DNA from: Amblyornis subalaris
Lineage: Eukaryota; Chordata; Aves; Passeriformes; Ptilonorhynchidae
DNA length: 64,000 nucleotides
Direction: 5' to 3'
NCBI GenBank assembly: GCA_018881555.1
Contig: JACAXG010000080.1
Coordinates: 558,001 to 622,000 of the forward strand
Part shown: piece by piece, positions 21,861 through 36,800 of the stretch
Layout of the letters: each line of letters begins with the position of its first letter
Position numbering within the stretch: position 1 is the first letter of the stretch
The notes under the pieces: model-generated
The model's database searches: none
Told to the model about the DNA's origin: nothing
What the model saw: only the letters and a program-made list of their open reading frames with translations
Translations under genes and position numbers: made by a program

Positions 21861-24800
21861 GGGTGCGGCTAAATTTAGCCAATTGTCTAGAGAGCACCAG
21901 GGAGAGTCTGGATTTGCATGCTCATTTACATAGACTATGCAAATAAGGAGGGAAAGNCAGCTTTTTGCTTTCTAGGTCACAGCCTGCCTAGAAGAGAAAT
22001 AAAAANGACCTTTTTTAGCTTATCCGCAGTAAAACCTGCCTACAGTAGCCCCTCTGCGCTGCTCTGCCTCCCTGTGCTCACTCTGCACCTCCTCAGTTCC
22101 TCTGGCAGTGTTAGAGCCTGGCCCACGTGCCTAGACTGAGGACAGCAGGTTTGGAGCCCTTGGACATGTCATTTGTCACTCCTGGGGATGGGATTGGAGC
22201 TGAAATGGTGTTAATGGTGGGGTTTGCTGCTGGGCTCACACCCCGCTCCTGCTTTCGGCACTGAAGGTCATCATTGACTTCCAGTTACCCTGGAGAAGCC
22301 AAAGCGTTTGAGCTGCAGCTGTGGAGAGGTGGGTGAGGTCCCACGTGTAAATCAAATCCTTCTTAAGGATTAGGCAGCTCTGTGCATGCCAAGAACACAG
22401 AGCATGTGCCATCAGCTTTTGTATCAGTTCNCTCTAATCCATAACTGCAGCCTGTGGCTTGGGGGATAACACTGCTGCCATCCTCCTCCTATTTATAGCA
22501 NGGGGAGGATAAACCTGTTGGCTCAGAGGAGCACATGCACCAGTTCTGCATCAGGCAGTGACAAGTGAGAGATGTATCTCTTGNAGCACAGTCCTGTAAA
22601 GCTATTTCACTTCTGGCACTTTTGATTCCCAGATCCATTGTAAGATCTCCCTGCACTGATGAAGACATTGTCTTTACTATTTGTCTCATACTAAACAATT
22701 TGTGTGTATCAACGTGAAATACTGTTTCAATCTCCCAGTTTTCCTGGACTGCATCACCTCAATGCCAAGCTCTGTTTCTCCAGCTCATGCCGAGGAAACA
22801 GCGTGNTCTAGTTCCCACAGGACTAGAATTCATGGTAAAAAACTTTTTAATACTAGCCTTAGCTGGGTTTGTTTCAAACACTGACTGGACAACACTTGGC
22901 TTTTCTTTGTCTCTGTACTAGGTACCACGTGGGGCAAAAGGTAACTCTGTAAATTCTTCAAAGCCTTGGAATGAAATGTGCCTTGGAATGAAATATGCCT
23001 TGGAATGAATATGCCTTCTGACCCCTAAGTGCCAGGAGCTGGTGTTTATGGAGGAGACCTGGAGGGGAGAAGCAGCAGCACAGCTCCNGGCAGAGCCCAG
23101 CGAGGGGAGCAGAGGTTCTCGCACTCCTCTCCTGCCGTCAGTCACACGAGGGAAGGGTTGGCCCGGTGAAGCCCAGGGCTGCTGCTGCGGCCCCTCCCTG
23201 CCCCAGCAGCCTGCCCTGCNCGGCTGCCTCACCTGGATGGTGACAGGGCTGTCGATGTTCCTCCTGTAGAAGATCACCTGCATGTTGAACACGGGGCTGG
23301 TCGTGTCGTGCTGCACCGGGGAGCACCGGCTCTGGTTCTCACACTGGATAAGAACATAGGGATCTGCTCCTGAAACACAACCAGCAGCACCGCTCTGAGC
23401 ACACGGGGGCAGCTGAGACCTGCCCAGAAACCCAGCGGAGCCAATCCCCTCCCGTGCCTGGCAGCAGGGCTGCTGCTGAGCACAGGACAGGGCACCAGGG
23501 CACGGCACAGCCACTGCTCCCNGTCCACTGAAAACACAGAATCATGGAATGGTTTGGGTTGGGAGGGAACTTCAATCTCATCCCATTCCACCCCCTGCCA
23601 TGGGCAGGGACACCTTCCACTATCCCAGGTTGCTCCAAGCCCTGTCCAATCTGGCCTTGGACACTTCCAGGGATGGGGCAGCCACAGCTTCTCTGGGCAA
23701 TCTGTGCCAGGGCCTCACCATCCTCACAGGGAGAATTTCTCTCTAATATCCTATTTAACCACCTGCAATTACTCAACATTCTAGAAATTCTTTGTTGTTT
23801 TTACACTGAACATTTTTATTTCTTATTAATGTTGATATTTTCTTTCCTTTCCAACAAGGAGCAAGAACTGGTTTGGAAACACCTGTCTTTGTCCTCAAAT
23901 AGAATGGGCCATTCCAGTTTTTAATTAACTTTTAATTAAACAGAGGCAATACCACGTTTTGTATTTCAACACAACCANCTCTGTCCATTCCTGTTGCTAA
24001 CTACAGCAGGTCTGTTTTTCCACACCTTGCTACTCCTTAGATACAGAATTTAAATAAACCCCCTGAGTATGTGTAAGTCAGGGTCATCANAGTTCCTAAC
24101 ACACATTTCTTCACCATCTACTCGAAAATGCCACCACAGCCATAAAGCAGCACAATTTTAAGGCAGCTTTAGTTTTTAACCATCCACACCCAGGATGATT
24201 TCCCTCAAACACATCCCTCGTTCACAAGAACAGGTACCACCATCTCACACAAACACACCTCGTAACAGCTGCATCANGCAGGTGCAGCCCCTTCCGTGTA
24301 CCAGGCAGACGCAGGTTTTTCCACATGTTGCTCGGTGCTTACACCTGGCCGGAGCTGCCACAGGCCTGTTTCCCTGACAACCCTCGCAGTTCCGCGGCAG
24401 GANGCAGGATATTGGCTTTTCTGACGGGCAATTGCTTTCTGTGTCACCGAACGTGCGCGTTCAGCTCTGGGGCACGGGGTGGCACCGCTCCGTGTAATCG
24501 GGCGTGGAAAAGCTGCCCTCTTTGCAAAGCAATTTGGAAAATGGATCTGAATAAAACGGGGTCTTGCCTGTCACCCCAATGGTGTTAACAACTTTGTCCG
24601 AGGGTAAAGAGCAGAGCAACATCCGATCATTAACAGTAATTAAGGGATAAAGGGCATAAGGGGGGGTGGGCAAAGGACACAGAGCTAAAGAGGTGACAGG
24701 CACATCTGCTGGATGGATGAGGGAGCAGTTAATGAGGGGACTTGCTGAGTGAAAGACAATATTTGAAGGAAACATTCAAATTCTCAGCAAGNGCTTGAAA

Positions 24801-27800
24801 AACAGAGGGAGGTAGAAGAGGAACACAACAGGTTCCTGCAGGGCACGACCCCATGAGGGCAGTGCTGGATGGTNACTCGTTTTAGGAGAACTGGCTCCAG
24901 CTCCAGAACAAAAGGAAGAAACGGGAGAGCACACGCAGGATCAGACAAGACATGTTCCCTGCTATGGCNGGCCCAGTTCCGGGCCTGGTTTGTTTACGGG
25001 ACAAAGGAAAAACAGAAAGGTCTGCTAAAGGGGAAAAGCGATGTCCTGGTATTGGCCATGGGCTGGGAATGAAACTGGAGCTGCTACTCAGGAAATGGCT
25101 CTGGCAGTGGAAGGAGGGCTGGGCTGAGCTCTGGGGCACACAAACGGCTCCAGCTCTGCCCTGAGCCCCTTCCTGTGTGTAACAGCTCAGTCCTGGCCAT
25201 GCTGCTGCTTTGGGAAGTTGTACAAAAGAACAGTGGAAAGGAAAAAGCTGGAATCTGTAAAAGCCAGAAACACCTGAACAGTAATGACATTCCTAAGGCT
25301 TAAAAAAATCTGTGATCAGTAGTCCAAGGCTGACTTTTTGGGTTTTTGAGAACTGCACTGAGGATCTGACACCCACATCCCTCAGGACTGAACCAAAGCA
25401 AAAGGCTATCTGGAAACCATTCCTGAGGAAATGTTCCCAGAGGCATTCCCACTCCTCTCTGCTGCTTCTACCAGTACACAGAGAGCTCTGACCCAGCCAC
25501 TGGAAAAGGGCATGGNACAGAGCAGACAGTGCTGAGGACAAGCCCTGTCCTGGGAATCACAGGTTGTTTTGCCTCTTGCAGGTGAGTCTTTGCTTCTCCT
25601 TCCTTCTGCTTCTCAGGCTGCTCCCAGGGCAGCTTCCACTACAGGTACCAGATTCCCTGCTGACAGGTCTGTCACACCCCACGGATCCCAGCACTCAGGC
25701 TAGAACAATTAAACCTCCAAATTCAACATGGAATTTCAGTAGAAAGACTTAAAAGGTGCAAAAGGTGATTTGTTCTCAGAGACACTCAGGAAGAAGGCGT
25801 GACAGACAGTAGTGAGAGCAATTTTTAAAACAAGCTTGGGAATGACAGACAGAAAATCTCCAGGCACAGAGAGCTTCCTCATCATCCTGCAGACCTGCCA
25901 CTGTGCTTGGCTCACAGACAGCTGGATCCACTTCAGAACACACTCACTTGGAGAGAGGTGCTTCCATGAGGAGCAGCTTCCAGGAGGAGCAGCCTGCATG
26001 AGTCTGCGCCATTGGATTCATCCACTATTCCTGACAACAGCAAACCATCCATTATTTTGTCCAGACAGGGCAACGGATCAAAGACAGCACTAAGGAGGAG
26101 CTTTCCAATAAACATTTAAAATAAAGATTAAATAAACTTCCTCTGGCCAGGAACAGGGCTCTGATGACAAGCAGCTCTGAGCTATGCAATCCTCATTCTC
26201 TTCCAGTTTTGTTCATGTAGTCACTCAGAAATGTGTCCTAAGCACAAGTCTCAGATGACAGTGATTGAAGAACAGTGCACTCCAGTCCCAAATCCCTCAA
26301 CTCCAGTGATACAGAAAAGGTGTCTCTGTTCAGGCTGCTCTGACTTTCTGCACCTGCACAGCCCCAGTGTCAGGGTATAGAGACATCCTGATGTTTTCAG
26401 GGCACTTTGCCACAGACATGTAATGCCAGCCTCGGTTCTCAGAAGCTCCAGAATGAAGCTCTCCTTTATCTCTCCTCCTTTCTCATCGGGCTTTGTCTTC
26501 CCTCTGTGCTGAGGGATGACAGTGACCGAGCAGGCAGGTGGCTGGACGAGGTGGGACACACTGACACAGACAGAGCAGGAGGCAAGAGGCAGNGTGAGAG
26601 CTGAGAGGCTGCAGGTCGGAAGGTGCAGAAGGCAGGAAGCCCTGGGGAGCTGCAGGGGGGCTGATCACACACAGCAGCTCGTGGAGAAACAAGGTCACAC
26701 CAGAAATGGAGTGACCTTTGTGTGAGTCCTCTCAGCAGCAGCCAAACACAACCCCTGCATCTGCCTGTCTTCTACTTGAGTAAACATTGACTGGGCCTCA
26801 CCTGAAAAAAAATCCTCTACTTGTCACTGCCAATGGCAATTGCTGTGTGGCCTCTTCCCTCCTCTCAAGTGCTGGTTAGACAGGAGGCTGCTGTTGATTT
26901 TTAANTTGGTTCCCATCAAGAAATGCTCCAGGAGCAGCAGGTAAGGTCTGTGTTTTGGTATTTGTGACTGTCTCAAATGCCTGGCAGCTGTTTCTCCTTG
27001 ACAGGCACTGGACAGGGTCCAGATGTGGATCCAGAGAGGCCAGAGAGGAGACCAGGGATAACAAGGAGTTCCATTCCTTTGTGGCATTGCTAGGAAGTAA
27101 TGTCTAGAATATGGGAATATTTCCTGTCCCTAGAGACATTACTTTCTAGGGCAAATTTGCAAGCAATGTATTTCAAGGAATTTCTATATCCNATCTCTTA
27201 ATCTAAAAAAAAAAAAAAATTCAACAAAAAAANCCCCTCAAATGTGGGTNACATGTACCACACCAGCTTTTTCTGTTACCAAACTCTGGCATCAATCAGG
27301 AGCTCTGCCACATTTCCCAGCAAGGTGCCCTGCGAAGGGAAGGTGCCAGTTCTGGGCATTACCCTGATCTTTGCACAGCTTGGTTTTGTCGAGCAGCACA
27401 AATGCCAGCAGTGTGCCCTTGGCTGTGTGGGGCTGTTATTTACACACTCTCCCTACTTCATTCCTCTGAAGCTGCTCTAGGATGTGACATTCTTCAAGGC
27501 AATCCATGAATGTACTNTGTGAGCTGCAGACGCATAAGAAAAAAAAAGGCTGATAAAAAGAGATTCAAGCAGGGATTTTGCAGCAGAATTCAAGATAATG
27601 AGGAAGTCACTGAAGGGAAGGAGCTCAGCTCTCCCTCAGAGNCCCCTGAACGGATGAGATTTGGAACTCCAGGCTCACAGGAGACAAAGGCTTTTACTGA
27701 AGCTTTATGGTCATACAAAAGGCAAGTATTTCAACTTTTTTTGTGCAGTTTTATTCCATGTCNGACAATAAGATTCATCTAGGTTGTGTGTTCACATCCC

Positions 27801-30800
27801 TGTATGTTTCTGCTGAATTTAAAATTGTCACATTGTTTCCCACAGGGAAGTGGAAACACTTCAGAAAAANCTGACAACTACACCTTCAGCCACCTGATGA
27901 CTTCAATACCAATTCCCAAATAATATCACCTGACCCAATTCTGCATTTTTTCAGTAGACAGAATAACCAAGCAGAATTTTTGCTTAGGTTTAAAGAGAAA
28001 ATCTGTGAGTCCATTTCCAATGGACAGCTTTTTCCCCACCTTTTCATTTCTGTCAGGATCATCAGCCCAACAAAGGCTGCTGAAACCAAAGTGGAAGAAG
28101 ATGCTTCAGCCCAACCCGACCATGTGTGGTAGTAGTGGGTCCTAAAGGTATTTAGGCTATGCTGTAGTTAGAATATCTGTTAAATAGAATATCTATGTGG
28201 CTGACAGTCCCGTGTTTGTGCATTCCTGAGGGTCTGTGCCACCATGTACCAAATCTCACAATGCTCTGAGCTGAAGTCTGCTCTTTGGCATCTCCAGGCA
28301 ATTGGTTTTAATGATCTTGTCAATGCTGTAATTGTGCTAAAGACTGTGAAATGCTAAGAGTGGAGAATTGGCTTTTATTGCTTTACTGCAGGGAATGTTA
28401 GAGAAAAATGTTTAAGGAATTTTAAAAGCAAANAACCCCATTCCTGAAACTGAAAATGTCCATCACAGGGCAAGAACAAGAAGATGCTGCCCCTTTCCAA
28501 TGCACTGCTCTGCTACTCTTGTCACACACAGCCCCTCCAGAGGCACCCATCCACCCTGCCCGGCTCCAGACAGGGAGCCACAGCACGTGCTTGACTGGGC
28601 TCTTTGGGGATCCTGTTTTTCCAGAAAAGTACCAGGAAAAATGAACTGAATCCATTTTCCATCTCGTCCCAGAGAGGCAGCCAACGTGACAGAAAGTGGC
28701 TTTCCCAGAGAAGAGCAGATCCAGTCACCCCTCAGTGGGTGCCAGAATAACTACGGAAAGGGGACTGGAATAAAACTGTAGAAATGTCCCAGCTCTCTGA
28801 GACTGAAGATGAGCTGTACTCAGGCCCAGGTCTGAGCCTCTCTGCCACAAGAGATTAATGCAGCTGAGCTCCTGAAACTGCAGAGAGTGAAGAGGCACCT
28901 GGAGCAAACCCAGCAGATGTTCGAGGACCTCTGTAGTTTCCTCATCCAATTTCACTGTGGTGTCTCTGCTCCTTTGCTTTCTCCCTATCAACCATTCCAT
29001 GCTGCCTTTTTTCACTCCCTACCTTTTTTCGAAGACCAACAGACAGAGTAGGAGTAGAAAATTAAAAAGCAAATGACAACTGGGCAAGTTTCCTAATTAA
29101 CTCAACATCAGGTGCTAGAAAGCCATTTTAGTGTCCTTCAGGACACCTCCTCTGACAGATACACAGTCATGTATGAAGCATTTAACCCCTGTTCCAGTTT
29201 ACCCAGCTGAAAATGGTTGTTTGAAAATCAAAAAGTCCTTCCTGAAGTGCTCTTGAGTTTGTGGTAGTGAATGACACATTTTTTGAAGGCAGTGAGTAAC
29301 ATAACACACTGCCTGAGTCTGTGCCGTTCAGCTGCTTCCTGGATATTTTCCATTTAGCAAACACATAACCCTGACAGAAGATCCTTACTAATCCTCACAA
29401 CCAGCTCCTCAGGAGGGTCTGGCTACTCCTGCCCATCTGGAGCAGCAGAGATGATGCACAAGTCTTACATCCCCATATTCATCTGACCTGTCCATTGGAG
29501 AAGATTTTACAACATGATGAAAAAAAAAAAATCCCATAAATCCTGCTTGTTCTGACAATTTCTGACTGCTCANGTGCCAACCCAAACCATCTTTAGAGGA
29601 CTGAAAAGCCCCTTCCACTCTTCCAGACTCACTTTCCACTTACCTCCTGATCTGTCTTGTGTCTGCAAACCCTCTGCAGAGTGGATCTTGATCTGGGTGA
29701 CTCTGCGTGGGTACCCAGAGAGAAGACTCCAACACGTCATTTTAGGCCTATCCACCTTCAGCTCCCTGAAAAATCGTGGGAAAAGCAACTGGAGCAAAGA
29801 ATCTCAAGCAAACAATCACTGGCTGCGGAAGTTTAGCATTTGTAGAACANGAGATTTGTAGTTTTTCCTCATTTGCCTTTTCTGAATTCCGTGGTGCAGA
29901 AATGACAGATGTAAGAAATAAAAATAGAGCAGAGCAAAGTAACCCAAATTTGGGTTGTCTTTTGCATGCTGAAGTGGTGAAAAAAANCCTGGAAATAGTG
30001 GAAAATACTATCAAAGAAAGAAATAAATGCACTGGGCCTGATTTCACAAAGCACTGGTTTTACCCTCCCAGCAACCACTGGGTTCAGAGGAGGTCACAGG
30101 AATGACAAGTACNAGCTGTAACCACCAACTCCAGTGCTCAGTGTCCTGACCTAGAACTGGAGGCCACTGCAGAACCCAAACTAAAATGTCAAAAGACCCA
30201 AAACGAACTGTCCAACAGGTTCCTAACTAAAAACTTCCTGACCATGCACAAGTCTGGAGATTCTCAGGGGTGACTCTGACGTCTCCAGGGCCCAGTTCTG
30301 GAGCCACCCGAACCAGCGAGTCAGGGATACTTGAGGACCACCAGGCACGCCCTTCACGGAGGTGCAGCCAGCGTGGGGTGGGGAAGATCTGCAGCTGTGG
30401 GTGCCACCCACCTGAGTTTCGAGGGCACATCTGTGTAGAGCCTCAGGATGAACCTCGTGGGGACGCCCGGGATGTAGGTGGTGGGGACCAGGACGTAGCG
30501 GCCCCGCGGGAGGCTCCTCCTCAGGAACACGCTGCGGGTGTTGGAGTAGGGAGACGTGGCCACTCTCTCCTGCACCGTGAGCTTGTGCAGCCTGAACCTT
30601 CTGTTATCCTCCACCTGCAGCAGGAGAGGGGTCAGTGCCAGGGAACGGGCAGGATTCTCCCTGCACACCTGCACAGGTAAAATCTGAACCTGTTCCTCAA
30701 GCAGCTCTTGGGGCAAGGGCAGCCCTTCATCCTTTTCTGGCAGTTCTCTCCCCAAGGCCTTCAGTCATGCTAATGAGCCTGGNGTGTTAGAATATGTCTA

Positions 30801-33800
30801 AAATAGAACAATCATTGATCTGAAATAAAAACAGAGCACTGAAACTTTTATGAAGGTGTGATTTTCTTTTCCAAGCCTTTCCAAATGACAGGCATGAACA
30901 AGACAAGGTGAATTATTCTGCTTTCTGCAATGACACTTTTCAATCCATGTGGTTAACAGGTGATTGGCAAACGAACAGGGGTGATGCAGATGTCAGCAGC
31001 TCTGTTAAAGATTGACTGGTTTTTAAGGTAGGCCATAGACTNGATGTAGTCCCAGTAGCAACAGATGATAGGATTACCCCAATCCTCAGTGGAAAAGCAA
31101 AAAAATAGGTGTTTCTTTGCTTCCCTCCTTCTCTGAGTTCTGTTGTTTCCATTTTACTCAATTTGCCCTGAGAGTGCAATTAAATTACCTTTTGGGATCC
31201 CTGTGGTTCCTTTCCCCATATATTCATTTCCTGCTCACTACTTCAGCTTTTGAAAACACTCCTTTTTTCCTAAGTGGCAACAGAAAAACTGCAGACTCTT
31301 CAGCCTCATTCTCCAGGCTGTATTTGCTGATGAAATGGAGGCAGAAGCCTCCAGTGAGAAGGAGAAAAAACTCTCCATGTTTCGAGCACTAATATTTTGC
31401 CTTTCTCTCGAAAGCTTGGGGTAAGAAGAGCATTTAAAATTCTTTTGCAAGGGGGAAAAATTATTTATTTCAAATAAATGAAAATTATTCAAATAGAGTT
31501 TGAATGAAACTAAATTCAGATTAGTTCCCACAGCCTGTGCAGTGCCAGCTCTGTGAGCGAGTGCAGTCCCCGCGCAGAGCTCGTGTTGAGCACAGAGCCA
31601 GACCCCAGGGCAATCCTGGCTCCATCTGCCAAAGATCTCACTGTCAGGGTGCAGCAGGACTGAACAAACTGAACAAACTCTGCACCAGGAGTGCAGGTGG
31701 ATGCCCACCTTGAGTATTTCAAAGCCGATTGTGATGTTGTCTCCTTTCCCTTCTTTCTTGTACTTGCGGCGATCCTCCTGCTGTAACGACACCAACACCT
31801 CGTCCTCGGCCTTCTGNACATCAAAGAGGTACTGGGAGCAGAGAGGAGAGAGAGGATGAGCTGCTAGAAATGCCTCNGGAGACCGAGGATAAAGGCACCA
31901 CCGAGGAAATGTGTGCATACAAAGGAGGAAAATGGAAATACATTTGAGTGAGAAAGGAGAGTTCTCCACGTAACAGACATTCCCAGCAATTCACAGATGA
32001 AAAATTAATGCTAATAATAAGGATCTTAAAACCAAAAGTATCAGGTAAATAAAAGGTATTGATGAAAATGGTAATCCCAGTGATAGGACATGGGGGAGTG
32101 GCCTTAAACCGAAGGAAGGTGAGGTTAGATTGGGTATTAGGGAGAAACTGTTCCCTGTGAGGGTGGTGAGGCCCTGGCACAGGCTGCCCAGAGAAGCTGT
32201 GGCTGCCCCAGCCCTGGAAGTGTCCAAGGGCAGATTGGACGGGGCTTGGAGCAACCTGGGGTAGTGGGAGGTGTCCCTGCCCGTGGCAGGGGGCTGGAAT
32301 GAGATGAGTTTTACAGTCCTTTTCAACTCAAACCATTTTAGGATTCCACGGTTCTGCGAATTCACATAATGGACAGGCTGGGACGAAGCTACAAAATAAC
32401 TGGAGTCAGCAGGAGAACACCTCACTTGAAAGCAAAAGATTAAGTTTTATTTAGCTATAAATCAGGAAGGAGATTAAAAAAATAAACTAACAGACTCCAG
32501 ATGGGGTCTTAGAAAATTTTTGATGCTTCTTTTAACTAAACAGTGCCTGTAAATTTCAAACATCTTTATATAGGACCTGCAAATGAAGGAATCTTTCAAA
32601 TCTTAGTTAAAAAGGCGCTTTGTAGGTGCACTTTGTTCTGCACCTACAATTCCCATTTAATGTGAGAATGACAAGAATGGTAATTTTGGGCTTCTCAATT
32701 TTCCTGAATACCCAGTAGAAAGGGCTAAGAAGGACTCCTGCATCTCTAACACACAAATCTTTTATCTAAACTGTTTACAGTAAACTTCAATCAACTTGGG
32801 TTCAAGAGCAATCAAAGGAATTTATGTCAAGTTTAGGCAACAGTTCCCATCTCAGTAAATCAGACTTGAATAGTTACATTACTAAGTATCATTACTGGAC
32901 CAGTTCATAAGTAAGTATGTATCAAAAAAGGTCAGACAGGTGTTTATACGACAAGGAATTAAATTAATTTGTTCACTGTTAGAGGCTCCTTTAAATTTTG
33001 CTTTGTGCATGCCGAGGGCAAATCTGAGTTGTCAGGAAGGGGATTATTCACCCCGAGTTTAGGCAGATGCTGTACTCTTCCGTCCTCAAAGACATTTAAA
33101 TGTGAAGAAANGAAATACAAACATAAACCTGCAGCAGTGCACAGCTGGGTACCACGTGCAGCACATGTTCTGATTTAAGCTGGAATTCCCTGGCAGCATG
33201 GAGAGGAACATCATCATTGGCTCAACTCCCCCCTCCCTTCTCCTTCTCCTTCAACTGCTGCTGAAAAGCAAATCTTCATCGAGCTTTGCTCTGAGGTAGA
33301 CATTGAGAGTGCCTTGGATCAGAACCATCCACACCCCTCTNTGTCAGAGCTCTGCTGAACCAGGCCCCATCCCAGCTCTTCTTTCTGCACCAGCTGCTGC
33401 AGCAGAGAAACACAGGACCCTGTGAGAGTCCCAGGGGTTGGAAAGGGCCTCTGCAGAGAAGATCTCAAAACTGAGATATAAACACGCAGCAANGCCCAGT
33501 CAGGCACATTTTAATCCCTGTCCCTGTTGAACCACGGGCAGTGTTACCTCCTCAGGCAGGCCAGGGTGTCCCAAGGCAATGGAGGTGTGGGAGGGGAACA
33601 GGAGGGAACAAGGGGAACCACGAGAGCTCTCTTGGAACTGTGACCTTCTTCTGATGCCATTTCATCTGTCTCAAAGGGTATTGACCTGCGAGTCAGCAGG
33701 TGACTGTGGAATACACACATACTTGGCTTAAATTCCCTTATCCAAAGGGACTGGAAGTGTCCCAGTCCTCTCTGTACAGATAAACCTCACAGGAGGCCTC

Positions 33801-36800
33801 AGTGCCAGGCATTGCACTCAGGAGGGACAGAGAGAGATGCTCTCTAGATTGTGGTGGGGTGTGCCATAGTAATTTATAATAGCCCTAAGATAACATAAAT
33901 GTGTTCCAGCACTGCTATCAAGAGCCTTTGAATCAACTAGCCCAGAGATAACACTGGAATACAAAGGCCTTCCATTGCATCAGGCATTGCACTCAACTGT
34001 AACTTGTATATTTTGTTCTCTGACAGCTAAACACTTACAAATGAGACCAGATAAGCACTTGGAACACATCCAGAATCATACAGAGGAATACCTGAATTAA
34101 ATCGCCCTCTGGAAATGAGGCACTGACAGGAGACAGAGCAGTGAAGAGCTGCAGGATGAGCTGGGAGTCTGAGACCTGATCTGAGCAGCAGAGGCTGTGC
34201 TGCTCTGGGATCCTGCCATGGAAGCAGAGGGTGCAGGCAGAAACCTCCCTTGCAAGGCCAGAGAAGGAGATACAAAACCATCTTTAGTTAATCTGGACAG
34301 AAATGTTGATTTTCAAATTGTAACCAACACAGTAAGTGCCCAGATCCCACCGACAATAATGGAAGTGTTATGCCTGAATTCGCTCGTGCTGGGATGAAAA
34401 CACACCCCATGGAGAAGGGCAGGAAGGTGGGAAAAGGAGTAGGAATGGATGAACAGATAAACAATAGCTTGAAATTACCAGGTAGGATGAGACAAGGAAA
34501 ATTCTGTAATGCGGATGAGAGGGTGAGCTTGGGGAAGAGGCCAGGTAATTCCAGAGTCTTAGATTAATGCAAAGGGATACTGACTAAATACAGTGGATCA
34601 AATCCTCAGCTGTTTAAGGGTGTTGAGTTCTGTCATTAGAAAATCAGACTTGTTGCCTTTCTACAACCGAGAAACTGAAAGAAGTCCAGGACGTCAGTAA
34701 TCCTGGTGTGTGTGTGACTCATCAGCCCCAAACATGATCAGTTCTAAATAAATATCAAAGGTCTTCTGAGAAATTTCACAGAAATCACTGAAATGTTCAG
34801 TACACAGCACACTCCCAGGGCAATGAGATTTTTGTCAAGGTGCCATTGCCAACTCCTAAACAGGGTGGGTACTTCAGGAGCCCCAGCTAAAGTGGATACA
34901 CCTCAATGCCTCGTAAAACCTGGGGGTTCTGAAGGAAGGTCTCTGTTATCCAATGCCTCACAAAACACAGGGATTCCCACCTGGGGGTTCTGAAGGAAGG
35001 TCTCTCTGTTATCCAATGCCTCACAAAACACAGGNNNNNNNNNNNNNNNNNNNNNNNNNNNNNNNNNNNNNNNNNNNNNNNNNNNNNNNNNNNNNNNNNA
35101 CCTGGGGGTTCTGAAGGAAGGTCTCTCTGTTATCCAATGCCTCACAAAACACAGGGATTCCCACCTGGGGGTTCTGAAGGAAGGTCTCTCTGTTGTCAAA
35201 GCAGCCCCCAGAGCGGTTCAGCAGGGGCTCCGAATGCTTTTCCCAGGCCCCAAACATCATTTCCTTCTCCCAGGTCTTGTGGAGGCTGAAGAAGGAGGTG
35301 TTCACAGTCCGGCAGATGTCCACGTCCGTGAAATTCTTGCACCAGTCCTCAAACGTCATCCTGTGCCACGGGACACCAGGGCAGTAATGGTTTATTTCAA
35401 AATAAACAGTGACACTCACGCAAAGAGCCAAAATAACACACAAAATCTTCCAGGAATTTGAAGTGGAGGCATTGCTCAGCTGCCCAGAGGACAAACTGAT
35501 TCACTGGAAAGCTCTCCATGTGGAAATACTTGTGAAGCCACAATCACACAGTCTTAGAGTGTAATTTAGAGAAATATCACTCAGTGTGTTTGCTCAGACC
35601 TGGATCTGTTTCGTTGCATCTCCCAAGCCTAAAGGACAGGTTGTATCTATCAGGCTGGATTTGATAACTTATATCTTGTAAAGGCAAAAGAAATGAACCA
35701 AAGCACGATCCACTCCTCATAATTACAGTCCTCATTGTCACATCTGTCCCAGAGCACAGCTCAAACCTCTGTGCTCTGCACACAGCTTTCATTGAGCCCC
35801 ATCTCAGTGCTCCCACCTGTGCCTGCTAAAGCAACAGGCTGGGCTGCAGAGCAGCTAAAAAACNCTCACCTGCTCCAACAGCTTGGGATCTCTGAATTAC
35901 CATCATGGCCTGGCTTATTAATGGCCCAGAACCAAACCCTGCAGCTGCCAATCCTGACACAGCCAACAGAAGACTTTTCACACTGAGCCCTGCCAGCTCN
36001 CTCGATGCAATATTGATGATCTGCTGAAGAACCTGCTAGATCTAAGCTTTAATCAAAATCAAAATTAGTAGAGTTCTAGAGATTCTGTAGAGAACGAACA
36101 CTTCTCATTCCTGTCCTGGAAAACACCAACAAATATCAAAATTCATTGGTTGCAGCTCTCTGATTTGTAGATACCCCAGCCATGGCTGACCCACAGATCC
36201 CACAGACAGGCACAGCAGTCAGCAAGCAGGGCTGTCAGTGGGTTCAGTATCTGGCACTGTGCCGTGGCAACCAGCACACATGTNCTCCTGGTTTCTGAGA
36301 GATTGTCCTAAATATAGAGAATAGCTTTTGAGAGCTACTAATTTTGTTCTACTAGTTTTAAATCCATTTTTGTTACTCTCCTCTGTCATCCCTTGGGAGT
36401 TTGAAAGAAGCAGACCTTGGGATAACTTTACCCATCTGGGGAAGCTGTTTGTGAAGCTGTTAAATGGCAGATTAATGACAGTTACTCAGTGTGGCCACTG
36501 TCTCCAAACCCTTCCCATCACTCCCACTCACCAGAACTCTCCATCATTCCCAACAGTGAGCCCCAAGCTCTTGCGCTCAGAATCGCTGACATTCTTCCAC
36601 TCCTCGGAACTAAAAGGAAAGAAAACAAAATAAAAAGGGAAAAGAGAGCAACAAAGATGATTAATAAGTTAAATTAAAAACTCCCACCTGGAAAAAATTA
36701 GAAGTAAAAATCTCTCATGCTCCCTTGTTTTAAAAGGAATATTGGAATACTNAAAGGGCAGATGACATTCATGAACAAAATGTGAGGCTTTCAGGAGGAG

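Noticed and set aside
34919..35163. Direct repeats considered as a CRISPR-like array
   Set aside because: There are no unique spacers; units are contiguous and derived from the adjacent exon. Vertebrate context also excludes it.
35021..35494. 157-codon minus frame as a separate gene
   Set aside because: It is the calpain exon read through into its upstream intron and the downstream 63-bp repeats; kept only as an observation on alternative splicing.
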